A stretch of DNA of 64,000 nt from MPNP01 sp965215545 (GCA_965215545.1 OZ244066.1:2046001-2110000); one strand, 5' to 3'. Numbered from the stretch's first letter, positions 44,937 to 54,564 are shown. The notes: generated by a model not told the origin, from the letters alone. Made by a program: numbers and translations.

Positions 44937-46280
44937 TCAGGGTGCCGGTTTGATCCTGTGTCTCCGTTTCTTTGTGGCACCGGGTCCGGGTTTGTTGGTC
45001 TGGCGGGCCCGACCAAAGGCCCGTGTATTGGTGGGGACATCTTCCGTGATGACCGAGCCGGCAGCGGTCATGGCGCCATCACCGATTGCGACCGGCGCCA
45101 CGAGCATGGTCCCCGAGCCAATGAAGGCCGCCCTGCCGATCCGGGTTGTGTGCTTGGCCTTGCCGTCATAGTTGCATGTCACACTGCCGGCTCCGATATT
45201 GGCATCCTCGGCAATCTGGCTGTCGCCGATGTAGCTGAGATGGTTTGCCTTGGCACCGGCCGCCAGGCGCGATGCCTTGACCTCGACAAAATTCCCGATC
45301 TGCACGTTTGCACCGATGTCCGAACCGGGCCGGATATGGGCATGGGGCCCCACCCGGGCGCCGGGGCCGATGGTACAGGACTCCAGATATGTAAAGGACC
45401 GGATTGTGGCACCGGAGGCCACTGACACCTGATTGCCAAATCTGACATGGGGCTCGACCACGACATCCGGCTCAAGGTGCGTGTCATATGAAAAATGGAC
45501 CGTGGCGGGATCGATGAGCGTCGCGCCGGCCGCGAGTGCCAGCATGCGCAGGCGCTCCTGCATGATGGATTCGGCACGGGCCAGTTCCGCCCGGGTGTTG
45601 ATGCCCATCGCCTCGTCTTCCGTACAGGCGACGACAACACTGCGGCGGCCCCGGGCAGTGGCAATGCCCAGGATATCAGTGAGGTAATATTCCCCGGCGG
45701 CATTGGCATTGCCAACCGCCTCGAGCAGCGTCGCCAGCAGTGCGCGGTCACCGGCAAGGATCCCCGCATTGCAGAGTGTGATGTCCAGGGTGGCACCGTT
45801 GGCATCCGCCTCCTCGACAATGGCCTGCAAATGACCGTCAGTCGTCGTGATCAAGCGACCGTATCCGGCGGGATCACGGGCCTCAAATCCCGCCACAGCC
45901 AGATCAGCTCCACCCGCGAGGGCCGTCATCATGGCCTGGAGAGTGGCAGGCCGCATCAGCGGCGTATCCCCATAGAGCACCAGGACCGGGCCGGCATGGT
46001 CACCGATGGCGGCAAGGGCCGTGCGCAGGGCATCCCCGGTTCCGAGCCGGGGCTCCTGGTGTGCCGTGATGACGGTGGGTGCCCATTCGGCGCAGGAGGC
46101 AAGGAAGGCTTCCCTGCCATGACCCGTGACGACTGCAGTCTGCGCCACATCGAGATCCCTGGCAGACTGCAGTGCATGAAAATAGAGCGGAGCCCCGGCA
46201 ATCTCATGCAACACCTTGGGACGATGGGACTGCATCCGCTTGCCCTGGCCAGCCGCCAGCAATGCAACAGCAATGTTCAC
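44937..46280 (-). CDS. glmU: Bifunctional UDP-N-acetylglucosamine pyrophosphorylase / glucosamine-1-phosphate N-acetyltransferase
   Basis: 447 residues from GTG 46280 (GGAG upstream). N-terminal uridyltransferase: VALLAAGQGKRMQSHRPKVL and VLVLYGDTPLMRPATL. C-terminal left-handed beta-helix: GPGARVGPHAHIRPGSDIG, KANHLSYIGDSQIAEDANIG and GSVTCNYDGKAKHTTRIG (acetyltransferase active site). It ends with a basic tail. It works directly after GlmS (and GlmM) to make UDP-GlcNAc. Divergent from the HAD phosphatase gene. Confidence 0.95.
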   Translation of the reverse strand: MNIAVALLAAGQGKRMQSHRPKVLHEIAGAPLYFHALQSARDLDVAQTAVVTGHGREAFLASCAEWAPTVITAHQEPRLGTGDALRTALAAIGDHAGPVLVLYGDTPLMRPATLQAMMTALAGGADLAVAGFEARDPAGYGRLITTTDGHLQAIVEEADANGATLDITLCNAGILAGDRALLATLLEAVGNANAAGEYYLTDILGIATARGRRSVVVACTEDEAMGINTRAELARAESIMQERLRMLALAAGATLIDPATVHFSYDTHLEPDVVVEPHVRFGNQVSVASGATIRSFTYLESCTIGPGARVGPHAHIRPGSDIGANVQIGNFVEVKASRLAAGAKANHLSYIGDSQIAEDANIGAGSVTCNYDGKAKHTTRIGRAAFIGSGTMLVAPVAIGDGAMTAAGSVITEDVPTNTRAFGRARQTNKPGPGATKKRRHRIKPAP

Positions 46281-46396
46281 TCCGGGCACGTCTCCCCTGC
46301 TCTGGATGCCGATGGCTGCATCCACCTTGCACAGATGGCCATCCTCAGCATAGAACTGTCTGCTACCAGCATAATTGCACAAGGTGAACCCGATCA

Positions 46397-47101
46397 ATGA
46401 CGGACCCTGCGCCCGGTGCCCTTGTTTTTGATCTGGACGGAACCCTTGTCGATACCAGCTGTGACCTGATCGCCGCCGCCAATCGGGTCTTTGGCAACCT
46501 TGGGCTGGCCGTGCGACTCGATCCCGCCACCGATCGTGCCGTCAGTTTCCGTGGCGGTCGGGCCTTGCTCGAGTGCGGCCTGGACCGGCTGGAGGGGTCA
46601 TCGGGACGTCCGGGTTGCATGGACACGCTCTACGCGCTGTTTCTCGAGGAATACCTGCACATGGTCGATACCCATTCACGACCCTATGAGGGGGTCGAGG
46701 AGGCCCTGGCGAGACTCAGGGCCCGTGGATGGCGTCTGGCCGTCTGTACCAACAAGCCCGAGAAACCGGCCCGGCTCCTGCTGGCGAGTCTTGGACTGAC
46801 CCCATTCTTTGATGTGATCATCGGGGCTGATACCCATCCCTTTCGCAAGCCCGACCCCCGGGTCTATGACAAGGTGATGGCCGCCCTGGACGTTCCGCGG
46901 TCGGCCTCTTTCATGATCGGTGACAGCTGGACAGATGCCGAGGTTGCCCGGCGGGCCTGCGTGCCGTTCGTGCTTTATGCACCTGAAGCACCTGACGATC
47001 TCTGCATGGCTGTCGGGACGCAGTTTCGATTCGATTGCTATGCAGCCCTGCCGACCCGTGTCGAGCGGCTCCGGGGGCAGCGGCGGGAGACCGCCGCATG
47101 A
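46397..47101 (+). CDS. gph: HAD-superfamily phosphatase, phosphoglycolate phosphatase-like
   Basis: 234 residues. HAD motif I LVFDLDGTLVDTSCDL, motif II VCTNKPEKPARLLLASLG, and motifs III/IV in ADTHPFRKPDPRVYDKVM and SFMIGDSWTDAEVARRACV. The cap domain is of the Gph/PGPase type. It probably dephosphorylates 2-phosphoglycolate, though other small phosphosugars are possible. Overlaps the aminotransferase gene by four bases (ATGA). It is common to find gph beside glmU/glmS in alphaproteobacteria. Confidence 0.85.
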   Translation: MTDPAPGALVFDLDGTLVDTSCDLIAAANRVFGNLGLAVRLDPATDRAVSFRGGRALLECGLDRLEGSSGRPGCMDTLYALFLEEYLHMVDTHSRPYEGVEEALARLRARGWRLAVCTNKPEKPARLLLASLGLTPFFDVIIGADTHPFRKPDPRVYDKVMAALDVPRSASFMIGDSWTDAEVARRACVPFVLYAPEAPDDLCMAVGTQFRFDCYAALPTRVERLRGQRRETAA

Positions 47102-48363
47102 CAGGCCAGACCCCGGAGCGCTTCAACAAGTGCTTTACCCAGCCGTCCCCCCTGCCGGAAGCGGCGCGGACGGCCGCACTGGCCGTCCTCGAGCACGGGC
47201 GGTTGCATCGCTACAACCGCCACCCCGGCGAGGTCACGGAAACCACCCGGCTGGAGGAGGAATTCGCTGCCTGGATGGGTGCCCGCTACTGTCTGGCCGT
47301 AACCTCCGGTGGCTATGCCATGGCCTGTGTGTTGCGAGCTCTGGCGGTCAACGCCACGACGCCCGTATTGACCAACGCCTTCACCCTGGCTCCGGTTCCA
47401 GGCGCCATCATCGCCGCGGGTGCCAAGCCAGTCCTTGTCGAGTCCACGGCGGATCTTGTGATCGATTGCAACGATCTGAAGCGCAAGATGGCTGCCACCG
47501 GATCCCGGCACCTCCTCCTCTCCCACATGCGGGGACACATCTGCGATATGGAGCGTCTGATGGACATCTGCCGTTCCCATGATGCTGTGGTCATTGAGGA
47601 TTGTGCCCACACCATGGGTGCTGCATGGCGGAATGTCCGTTCCGGGACGCATGGCACCGCCGCCTGTTTCTCGACCCAGACCTACAAGCACATGAACTCG
47701 GGCGAGGGAGGACTGATCACGACTGATGATGCGGAGCTGATGGCACGGCTCACCATGCTCTCGGGCAGTTACATGTTCCATGACCAGCACAGTGCCGGGC
47801 CGGATGCGGACTGTTTCCGGGATGTGATGCTGGACACGCCCAACATGTCCGGCCGGATGGACAATCTGCGGGCTGCCATCCTGCGTCCACAGCTGACGAC
47901 ACTCGACGCATCCTGCCGGGCGTGGACCGAGCGCTACCGGATCCTTGAGGCAGCGCTTGAGGCCTGCCCCGCCACGACAACGATACGCCGGGCTGCCGAA
48001 GAGGCGTTTGTCGGATCCTCAATCCAGTTCCGGCTGCCGGGATGTACGGAGGCCCGGGCCCGGGCGATGGTTGTCTCCTGTGCGGACCGTGGTGTCGTCC
48101 TGCACTGGTTCGGGCGGGAGGAGCCGGTTGGCTACACATCGAAGTTCAGCAGCTGGCGTTACTGCGCGGGCCAGGATTGCCCCCAGACCCTGGCCGTGCT
48201 GGCCGATCTCTTTGACATGCGCATCCCCCTCACCTTCACGCTTGAGGACTGTCGGCTTGTGGCCGCCATCATCACCGACTGTGCCGCACGGTGCACCAGG
48301 GATGCCGCTGCCGGGCCAGGCGGCTGCAGGTCCGGCGGGACCGGGACCGCATCATCCTCATGA
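47098..48363 (+). CDS. DegT/DnrJ/EryC1-family PLP aminotransferase
   Basis: 421 residues from ATG 47098, overlapping gph. LEEEFAAWMGARYCLAVTSG, VIEDCAHTMGAAWRNVRSGT and FSTQTYKHMNSGEGGLITTD (the PLP-binding Lys, K-x-x-x-x-G-E-G-G) are clear. This family aminates or dehydrates nucleotide sugars. The extended Gly/Ser-rich C-terminus (about 25 residues) is not part of the fold. With gph and glmSU it may belong to sugar-nucleotide metabolism, but the product is unknown. Confidence 0.85.
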   Translation: MTGQTPERFNKCFTQPSPLPEAARTAALAVLEHGRLHRYNRHPGEVTETTRLEEEFAAWMGARYCLAVTSGGYAMACVLRALAVNATTPVLTNAFTLAPVPGAIIAAGAKPVLVESTADLVIDCNDLKRKMAATGSRHLLLSHMRGHICDMERLMDICRSHDAVVIEDCAHTMGAAWRNVRSGTHGTAACFSTQTYKHMNSGEGGLITTDDAELMARLTMLSGSYMFHDQHSAGPDADCFRDVMLDTPNMSGRMDNLRAAILRPQLTTLDASCRAWTERYRILEAALEACPATTTIRRAAEEAFVGSSIQFRLPGCTEARARAMVVSCADRGVVLHWFGREEPVGYTSKFSSWRYCAGQDCPQTLAVLADLFDMRIPLTFTLEDCRLVAAIITDCAARCTRDAAAGPGGCRSGGTGTASSS

Positions 48364-48541
48364 AGGGACCGGCCAGGGGACTCGTCCTGCCCCTTTCGCC
48401 TGCATCGCCCGCGGGGATGCGGCCGGTTGAATTTTTATTTATCACCTCCATATTCCAGACCGCGTGATATTGGTATAGTTGCGGAATCCGAGATTTCTTG
48501 TATGCCTCTGATCGGTCTGACTAACTTCGAGTGGAGATGAC

Positions 48542-48877
48542 ATGGAAGTTACCACCAGTATGGAAGATGGAGTTCTGGTTGCCCTGGCAACTGGTCGTTT
48601 GGATGGGACAACTTCGCTTGAGTTCGAGGACCAGCTGAAGCAAGCCATCGGAACCCAGAAGTGTGCAGTGGTTATCGACTTCACTGATCTTGAATACATC
48701 AGCAGTGCCGGTCTCCGGGTCGTCCTTCTGCTCGCGAAAACCATCAATACCCGCGGTGCCAAACTGGCCTTGTGCTCGCTGTCGGAACCGATCATGTCGG
48801 TCTTCCAGATCAGTGGCTTCGATCGAATCATTTCCATCAGTGCCACCAAGGCCGACGCACTCGCCTCCGTGACCTGA
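48542..48877 (+). CDS. STAS-domain anti-sigma factor antagonist
   Basis: 111 residues, a single STAS domain. LVALATGRLDGTTSLEFEDQ and CAVVIDFTDLEYISSAGLRV contain the phosphorylatable Ser in the S-S-A-G-L loop, preceded by the usual D-x-x-x-x-x-S-S. It is the RsbV/SpoIIAA-type partner of the kinase encoded at 49241-49642 and would be dephosphorylated by the phosphatase at 49645-50805. Unlike most such modules it is on the opposite strand from its partners. Upstream there is an A/T-rich segment (TATTGGTATAGTTG) that may hold the promoter. Confidence 0.9.
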   Translation: MEVTTSMEDGVLVALATGRLDGTTSLEFEDQLKQAIGTQKCAVVIDFTDLEYISSAGLRVVLLLAKTINTRGAKLALCSLSEPIMSVFQISGFDRIISISATKADALASVT

Positions 48878-48891
48878 TCGGTCACCCCGTT

Positions 48892-48909
48892 GCAGGCGGG
48901 TTCGCCTGC
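48892..48909 (+). terminator. Probable terminator of the STAS gene
   Basis: A perfect GCAGGCG-GGTT-CGCCTGC hairpin 15 bases after the stop codon is followed by CTCTTCTCC, a weak pyrimidine tract. The stem is strong for its position. Confidence 0.5.
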
Positions 48910-49240
48910 GCTCTTCTCCCGATCCAGAGCGTCCCGATCCAGAGCGATACGCTTCCACAGCCCGATCAGTCAGCACCCCGGTCGGCATCCTCGGCTGCCG
49001 GTTGGCCCGGGCGCTGCTTCGTGGCGCGCGTGTGGGTGCGGTTGACCGATGGAGGACGTGCAGCCGGCAGGGGAGGGCGGGCAACGCAAGTCGGGCTCTG
49101 GCCTTGATCGGAACCCGGCAAAGATCACCGGCCCCGGCCCATGGGAGGCCTCACGCATGGACCCTGACGGGAAGGCCAATGACCGGTGGACGGGCAAGCC
49201 GGGACAGAGCCGACATGGGCACGCTGCCCACAATGCCAAC
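48910..49240. other. Gene-free stretch between convergent signalling genes
   Basis: About 330 bp between the STAS gene and the end of the kinase gene. No supported gene. The two transcripts converge here. Confidence 0.4.
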
Positions 49241-49642
49241 TCATTTGAGTGTGAGTCTGAGGACGTTCAGATCGTTCTCGCGTTTGTAGGTCAACCCGGA
49301 ACCGAGAGTCCTGACCAGGTAGACACCCAGACCGCCGATGGGTCGATCCTCGATGGCGGCGTCGATATCGGGTTGCTTGCTGTCCTTGAGGGGGTTGAAT
49401 GGATCGGCATTGTCGGAGATCCGGAGATTGATGCCGCCCTTGATCGGGGTGATATCAAGCCAGGCCCGGATGTCGCGGTCGCCACCATAGGAGAAGATAT
49501 TCAACACCAGCTCCTCGACGACCAGCCGGACATTGAAGAGAAGATTGGGTGACCAACCCTCGGCCTCGGCGATCGAGTCAATCTCGCCATTGATCGCCGT
49601 CAGATCGGCCGATTCACAGCAAAGTGAATAAACGCTGGCCAT
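49241..49642 (-). CDS. RsbW-type anti-sigma factor kinase (GHKL ATP-binding protein)
   Basis: 133 residues. N-box NVRLVVEELVLNIFSYGGD, G1 box LRISDNADPFNPL and G2 box GGLGVYLVRTLGSGLTY make an HATPase_c domain. In partner switching it binds and inhibits a sigma or output protein and phosphorylates the STAS antagonist. It starts two bases after the stop of the phosphatase gene, so the two are coupled. The cognate sigma factor is not in the window. Confidence 0.88.
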   Translation of the reverse strand: MASVYSLCCESADLTAINGEIDSIAEAEGWSPNLLFNVRLVVEELVLNIFSYGGDRDIRAWLDITPIKGGINLRISDNADPFNPLKDSKQPDIDAAIEDRPIGGLGVYLVRTLGSGLTYKRENDLNVLRLTLK

Positions 49643-49644
49643 GC

Positions 49645-50805
49645 TCAGCCCTTGTAGCCATCGAAGCGGAATGAGACGCAGGTGATGTCATCGGTCTGGT
49701 CGAGCCCCCTGGAAAAATCATGGACCGAATCCATGATTGGTGCCACCATATCCCCTGCGCCGTCCTTGACAGCCTGGCTGACAACGGCCATGAGCCGCTC
49801 CTCACCGTAGAGTTCATCCTGTTGGTTGACCGCCTCGGTGACACCATCAGTATACATGATCAGCGTATCTCCGGCTTCCATGGTGTAGGTCAGGCTGTCA
49901 AAGGACAGGTCAGCCATGCCCAGCGCGATGCCATCAGGCATCGGCAGGAGGTGTGACTCACCCGATGCCGAGACCAGGAGCGGTGGATTGTGGCCGCCAT
50001 TGGCATAGGTCACCAAGCCGGTCTGGGTGTTGACAACGGCATAGAGCACCGTGACAAACATGTAGGCATCGTTGTCCTCGCAGAGGAACCGGTTCACCTC
50101 GTTGATCACGATCGCCGGATCTTCCGACCCGACAGCCGAGCCTTTCATGGTGGTTCGTGACGACATCATGAAGAGTGCTGCAGGGACTCCCTTGTCGGAC
50201 ACGTCGGCAATACAGATACCAATCTTGTTGTTGGTGAGTCGGTAGACATCATAGAAATCGCCCCCGACATTGCGAGCAGCCTGCATGGCCCCGGAGATCT
50301 TGAAATTGTCCCCTCTCGGGAAGGTCTTGGGCAGGATCGACTGCTGCATTGACGAGGCGATCGAGAGCTCATTGTTCAAGGACACCAGCTGGTCGCGGGC
50401 TGACATGGCTTCCTGCCAGATCTCGATCTGCTCGACTGTCCGCTTGATCGTGACCCGCAGGTCATCGAAGTCGATGGGCTTGGTGACAAAATCGAAGGCA
50501 CCCCGGTTCATGGCCATGCGGATGTTCTTCATGTCGCCATAGGCCGAGACAATGACCGAACGGACATCGGGATTGACCTTCGGGATCTCCTGCAAGAGGG
50601 TCAGGCCATCCATTTCCGGCATGTTGATGTCGGAAATGACAACCTGGATCAAACCATCCGCCCGCAAGGCATCCAGGGCTTCCACGCCATTATGGGCGAA
50701 TGTGAATTCATATTCCCCCCGGCGGATTTCCCGGCGCATGCGCTGCAACAGCAGCGGCTCAAGGTCCGGTTCGTCGTCAACGACCAATATCTTGCGTGGA
50801 ATCGT
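49645..50805 (-). CDS. Receiver-domain PP2C (SpoIIE-type) phosphatase, RsbU-like
   Basis: 386 residues from TTG 50805, which has AGGAGAGG upstream; the open frame extends further. The N-terminal receiver domain has KILVVDDEPDLEPLLL and phospho-acceptor Asp in VVISDINMPEMDGLTLLQEI, then FVTKPIDFDDL. A helical linker follows, then the SpoIIE/PP2C domain NVGGDFYDVYRL, IADVSDKGVPAALFMMSS and MYTDGVTEAVNQQ with metal-binding Asp residues. It would activate the STAS antagonist by dephosphorylation in response to a histidine kinase signal. No kinase is encoded nearby. Divergent from nuoA. Confidence 0.9.
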   Translation of the reverse strand, partial: TIPRKILVVDDEPDLEPLLLQRMRREIRRGEYEFTFAHNGVEALDALRADGLIQVVISDINMPEMDGLTLLQEIPKVNPDVRSVIVSAYGDMKNIRMAMNRGAFDFVTKPIDFDDLRVTIKRTVEQIEIWQEAMSARDQLVSLNNELSIASSMQQSILPKTFPRGDNFKISGAMQAARNVGGDFYDVYRLTNNKIGICIADVSDKGVPAALFMMSSRTTMKGSAVGSEDPAIVINEVNRFLCEDNDAYMFVTVLYAVVNTQTGLVTYANGGHNPPLLVSASGESHLLPMPDGIALGMADLSFDSLTYTMEAGDTLIMYTDGVTEAVNQQDELYGEERLMAVVSQAVKDGAGDMVAPIMDSVHDFSRGLDQTDDITCVSFRFDGYKG

Positions 50806-51060
50806 CAAAGCGCTTATCCTCTCCTGGAGCCTCGAACTGTTGCCCAAAAACCTGATGCCCCGTCCGAGTATTCCCGACGGGCCCGTCGGCGATCATCTCT
50901 GGCCATCTGCCAGATTCCCGGTGGGAAAGAAAGTCCCGGAACAAGAAAAATTGACCCGACCGCTGCCATCCGGGCACTCCGTTGCAGGTCGGACTTCGTG
51001 TTGTGTGCGTCCGGACAACACAATAGAAGGCGGCGTGGCCAAATTTTGGAGAACATACAG

Positions 51061-51426
51061 TTGGATGATCTGCTTCGAGAATATCTCGCGGTCCTGATAT
51101 TCCTTGCGGTGTCAATCGCACTCGGCCTCGCGCTGGTGCTTGCCGCCGCGGTGATCGCCATCTCCCGTCCCGACCGGGAAAAGGTGTCTTCCTACGAATG
51201 TGGCTTCAACGCCTTTGATGACGCACGCATGAAATTCGATGTGCGGTTCTACCTGGTGGCGATCCTCTTCATCATCTTCGATCTCGAGATCGCCTTCCTG
51301 TTCCCATGGGCGGTGGCGTTTGGTGATATCGGTCAATTCGGCTTCTGGTCCATGATGGTCTTCCTGGCGATCCTGACCGTGGGGTTTGCCTACGAGTGGA
51401 AGAAAGGGGCGCTCGAATGGGAGTAG
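51061..51426 (+). CDS. nuoA: NADH-quinone oxidoreductase subunit A
   Basis: 121 residues. TTG 51061 was chosen because GGAG lies 11 bases upstream and the product then begins LDDLLREYLAVLIFLAVS, as in other NuoA proteins. The alternative would be a much longer, unlike-NuoA extension. Three membrane helices and EKVSSYECGFNAFDDARMKF (quinone-site loop) are conserved. First gene of the complex I operon; overlaps nuoB. Confidence 0.93.
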   Translation: MDDLLREYLAVLIFLAVSIALGLALVLAAAVIAISRPDREKVSSYECGFNAFDDARMKFDVRFYLVAILFIIFDLEIAFLFPWAVAFGDIGQFGFWSMMVFLAILTVGFAYEWKKGALEWE

Positions 51427-51944
51427 ATGTCATGGTCCCGGACGCGGACGCGGCCAGCTCCGGACTGCCGAAACCCGGCGAGCTGCAGGACAGGGGTTTT
51501 CTGCTGGCATCTGCCGAAGAGGTCATCAACTGGGCTCGCACCGGATCGCTTCACTGGATGACATTCGGGCTGGCCTGCTGTGCCGTGGAGATGATGCACA
51601 CCTCCATGCCGCGCTATGACCTTGAACGGTTCGGCACAGCCCCCCGGGCCTCGCCGCGCCAGTCCGATCTGATGATTGTGGCAGGAACCCTGACCAACAA
51701 GATGGCACCGGCCCTGCGCAAGGTCTATGACCAGATGCCCGAGCCGCGCTATGTCATCTCGATGGGATCCTGTGCCAATGGCGGTGGCTACTATCACTAC
51801 AGCTATTCCGTCGTGCGCGGCTGCGACAGGATCGTGCCTGTCGATGTCTATGTCCCGGGCTGCCCGCCCAGTGCCGAAGCCCTGCTGTATGGCATCTTGC
51901 AGCTGCAGAGAAAAATCCGCCAGACCGGCACCATCGTTCGCTAG
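51417..51944 (+). CDS. nuoB: NADH-quinone oxidoreductase subunit B
   Basis: 175 residues from ATG 51417. Cluster N2 ligands: FGLACCAVEMMHTSMPRYDL (tandem Cys), SMGSCANGGGYYHYSYSV and VPGCPPSAEALLYGI. It lies at the quinone-binding peripheral arm. Starts within the last codons of nuoA. Confidence 0.96.
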   Translation: MGVDVMVPDADAASSGLPKPGELQDRGFLLASAEEVINWARTGSLHWMTFGLACCAVEMMHTSMPRYDLERFGTAPRASPRQSDLMIVAGTLTNKMAPALRKVYDQMPEPRYVISMGSCANGGGYYHYSYSVVRGCDRIVPVDVYVPGCPPSAEALLYGILQLQRKIRQTGTIVR

Positions 51945-51952
51945 CCCAACTC

Positions 51953-52564
51953 ATGACTGACGACGCACCAGAGCCCTTGCCGGACCATATCGCCCTGAGC
52001 CATCCCGAGTCCGTGTTCCGGATCGGATGGATTCGCCATGAGCTGGTGGCCGGCGTGACCCGGTCGGGACTGCCTGAACTCGTGGCGTTTCTGCAGACCG
52101 ATACCCGATGCCTCTTTCAGACCCTGATCGATATCACGGCCCTTGATCATCCAGGTCGTGAAAAGCGATTTGATGTTGTCTATCATCTCCTCTCGATGGA
52201 TCTGAACCAGCGCATCCGCCTCAAGGTGCAGGTTGCCGAAGATGCAACCGTGCCGTCCATCAGCACGGTCCACCCGAGTGCCAACTGGTATGAACGCGAG
52301 GTCTTTGACATGTTCGGCATTGTCTTTACCGGTCATTCCGATCTCCGTCGGATCCTGACGGATTATGGGTTCACCGGCTATCCCCTGCGCAAGGATTTTC
52401 CTGTCACCGGGCATACCGAGGTCCGGTATGACGAAGTCCAGAAGCGGGTTGTCAGTGAACCTGTCACCCTTGTCCAGGATTACCGGCAGTTCGATTTCAT
52501 GAGTCCCTGGGAAGGCAGCAAGCAGATCATGGACACCCTTGATGACAGGGAAGCCGGATCATGA
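51953..52564 (+). CDS. nuoC: NADH-quinone oxidoreductase subunit C
   Basis: 203 residues. HPSANWYEREVFDMFGIVFT and DYGFTGYPLRKDFPVTGH are the 30-kDa subunit signatures. Separate from nuoD, as in alphaproteobacteria and mitochondria. Eight bases after nuoB. Confidence 0.95.
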   Translation: MTDDAPEPLPDHIALSHPESVFRIGWIRHELVAGVTRSGLPELVAFLQTDTRCLFQTLIDITALDHPGREKRFDVVYHLLSMDLNQRIRLKVQVAEDATVPSISTVHPSANWYEREVFDMFGIVFTGHSDLRRILTDYGFTGYPLRKDFPVTGHTEVRYDEVQKRVVSEPVTLVQDYRQFDFMSPWEGSKQIMDTLDDREAGS

Positions 52565-52625
52565 AACCGCTCGTGATCACCAGGCGGGATGTGAATGTTC
52601 CCCGGGGGGTGGTCCGGTGACACCG

Positions 52626-53834
52626 ATGGACAGTCTGGACGCCGAACCGGAGGCCGATGGCAGGCAGATCCGGAACTTCAATATCAACTTCGGTCCCCAG
52701 CATCCGGCGGCCCATGGGGTCCTGCGGCTGGTGCTGGAGCTTGATGGCGAGGTGGTCTCGCGCTGCGATCCCCATATCGGCCTTTTGCATCGCGGTACCG
52801 AGAAGCTGATGGAAAGCCGGACCTATCTCCAGAATCTTCCCTATTTCGACCGGCTGGATTATGTGGCGCCCATGAATCAGGAACATGCCTGGTGTCTGGC
52901 GATCGAGGCGCTGACCGGGACCGAGATCCCCCGCCGGGCCTCCCTGATCCGGGTCCTGTATTCGGAGATCGGCCGCATCCTGAATCACCTTCTCAATGTG
53001 ACCACCCAGGCCATGGATGTGGGGGCGCTGACACCCCCGCTCTGGGGATTCGAGGAGCGCGAAAAGCTCATGGTCTTCTATGAACGGGCCTGTGGGGCGC
53101 GGCTGCACGCGGCGTATTTTCGACCCGGTGGCGTGCATCGGGATCTGCCGCCGGAACTGCTTGACGACATCATGACCTGGGCCGAGGCCTTTCCAGGGGT
53201 CATCGATGATATCGACGGGCTCCTGACGGAGAACCGGATCTTCAAGCAGCGCAATGTCGACATCGCCATCGTCAGCCGCCAGGATGCCCTCGACTGGGCC
53301 TTTTCCGGCCTGATGGTGCGGGGTTCGGGCCTCGCATGGGACCTGCGCCGCGCCCAGCCCTATGAATGCTACAACGAGTTTGATTTCATGGTCCCGGTCG
53401 GAAAGAATGGCGACTGCTATGATCGTTATCTCTGCCGCATGGCGGAAATGCGCGAGAGCCGGCAGATCATCATCCAGGCCATTGAGAAACTGTCGCAGGA
53501 GACCGGTGATGTGCTGGCACGCGGCAAGCTCACGCCCCCGACCCGGGAGGCGATGAAGACGTCCATGGAAGCCATGATCCATCACTTCAAACTGTACACG
53601 GAAGGGTTCCATGTGCCCGCCGGTGAGGTCTATGCAGCCGTGGAGGCACCCAAGGGCGAATTCGGAGTCTACCTGGTTGCCGACGGGACCAACCGGCCCT
53701 ATCGTGCCAAGATCCGGGCCCCGGGATTTCCGCATCTCCAGGCCATGGACCATCTCTGCAAGGGCCACCTGCTCGCCGATGTCTCGGCCGTCATCGGCTC
53801 GCTGGATGTCGTCTTTGGAGAAATCGACCGATGA
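52626..53834 (+). CDS. nuoD: NADH-quinone oxidoreductase subunit D
   Basis: 402 residues from ATG 52626; GTG at 52617 is an alternative. FNINFGPQHPAAHGVLRLVL, HRGTEKLMESRTYLQNLPYF and DRLDYVAPMNQEHAW are the 49-kDa subunit motifs. It forms the quinone cavity with NuoB. Sixty-one bases after nuoC, the largest gap of the early operon. Confidence 0.95.
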   Translation: MDSLDAEPEADGRQIRNFNINFGPQHPAAHGVLRLVLELDGEVVSRCDPHIGLLHRGTEKLMESRTYLQNLPYFDRLDYVAPMNQEHAWCLAIEALTGTEIPRRASLIRVLYSEIGRILNHLLNVTTQAMDVGALTPPLWGFEEREKLMVFYERACGARLHAAYFRPGGVHRDLPPELLDDIMTWAEAFPGVIDDIDGLLTENRIFKQRNVDIAIVSRQDALDWAFSGLMVRGSGLAWDLRRAQPYECYNEFDFMVPVGKNGDCYDRYLCRMAEMRESRQIIIQAIEKLSQETGDVLARGKLTPPTREAMKTSMEAMIHHFKLYTEGFHVPAGEVYAAVEAPKGEFGVYLVADGTNRPYRAKIRAPGFPHLQAMDHLCKGHLLADVSAVIGSLDVVFGEIDR

Positions 53835-53871
53835 TGGTGCCGGCTGGCAGGCGCACGGGGCGGAGGGGGTC

Positions 53872-54546
53872 ATGACCCGCCGATTTGCAACGGTGCAACC
53901 CGACTCATTTGCCTTCACCGAGGCCAATGAGGTCTGGGCCAGGGAACAGATCGCGACCTATCCGGCCGGCCGGCAGGCCTCGGCCATCATTCCGCTGCTC
54001 TGGCGGGTCCAGGAACAGGAGGGCTGGCTGTCGCGTCCCGCAGTCGAGGCTGTCGCCCGGATGCTGGACATGCCCCCGATCCGGGCCTACGAGGTCGCAA
54101 CATTCTATTTCATGTTCCATCTCCAGCCGGTGGGCTCGCTCGCTCACATCCAGGTCTGCGGAACCACACCCTGCATGATCTGCGGTGCCGAGGACCTTGT
54201 CAGTGTCTGCCGGGAGACAATCGCTCCTGCACCCCATCAATTGTCGGCATGTGGGAAATTCAGCTGGGAGGAGGTGGAATGTCTCGGTGCCTGTGCCAAT
54301 GCCCCCATGGTGCAGATCGGCAAGGATTATTACGAGGATCTTGACGGCCCCCGGCTCGCTGCCCTGATCGACCGGTTCGAAGCAGGTGAGGTGCCGCAAC
54401 CGGGTTCACAGTCGGGACGCCATTCCTCGGAACCCGTGACAGGATTGACCAGCCTGACGGCCCAGGCTGCGGCCAGACCCGTGCATGCCCCGGCTGTCCG
54501 GCATTCCCTCGAATGCGGTGATACCCTCTTTGGCAAGGGGTCATGA
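53872..54546 (+). CDS. nuoE: NADH-quinone oxidoreductase subunit E
   Basis: 224 residues from ATG 53872. The 24-kDa subunit binds a [2Fe-2S] cluster through two Cys in VCGTTPCMICGAED and two in VECLGACANAPMVQI. YEVATFYFMFHLQPVG is also characteristic. The last 60 or so residues (after AGEVPQPGSQS) are a Ser/Ala-rich extension without obvious conservation. Confidence 0.94.
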   Translation: MTRRFATVQPDSFAFTEANEVWAREQIATYPAGRQASAIIPLLWRVQEQEGWLSRPAVEAVARMLDMPPIRAYEVATFYFMFHLQPVGSLAHIQVCGTTPCMICGAEDLVSVCRETIAPAPHQLSACGKFSWEEVECLGACANAPMVQIGKDYYEDLDGPRLAALIDRFEAGEVPQPGSQSGRHSSEPVTGLTSLTAQAAARPVHAPAVRHSLECGDTLFGKGS

Positions 54547-54564
54547 TCATGATGAGTTGCCGGT

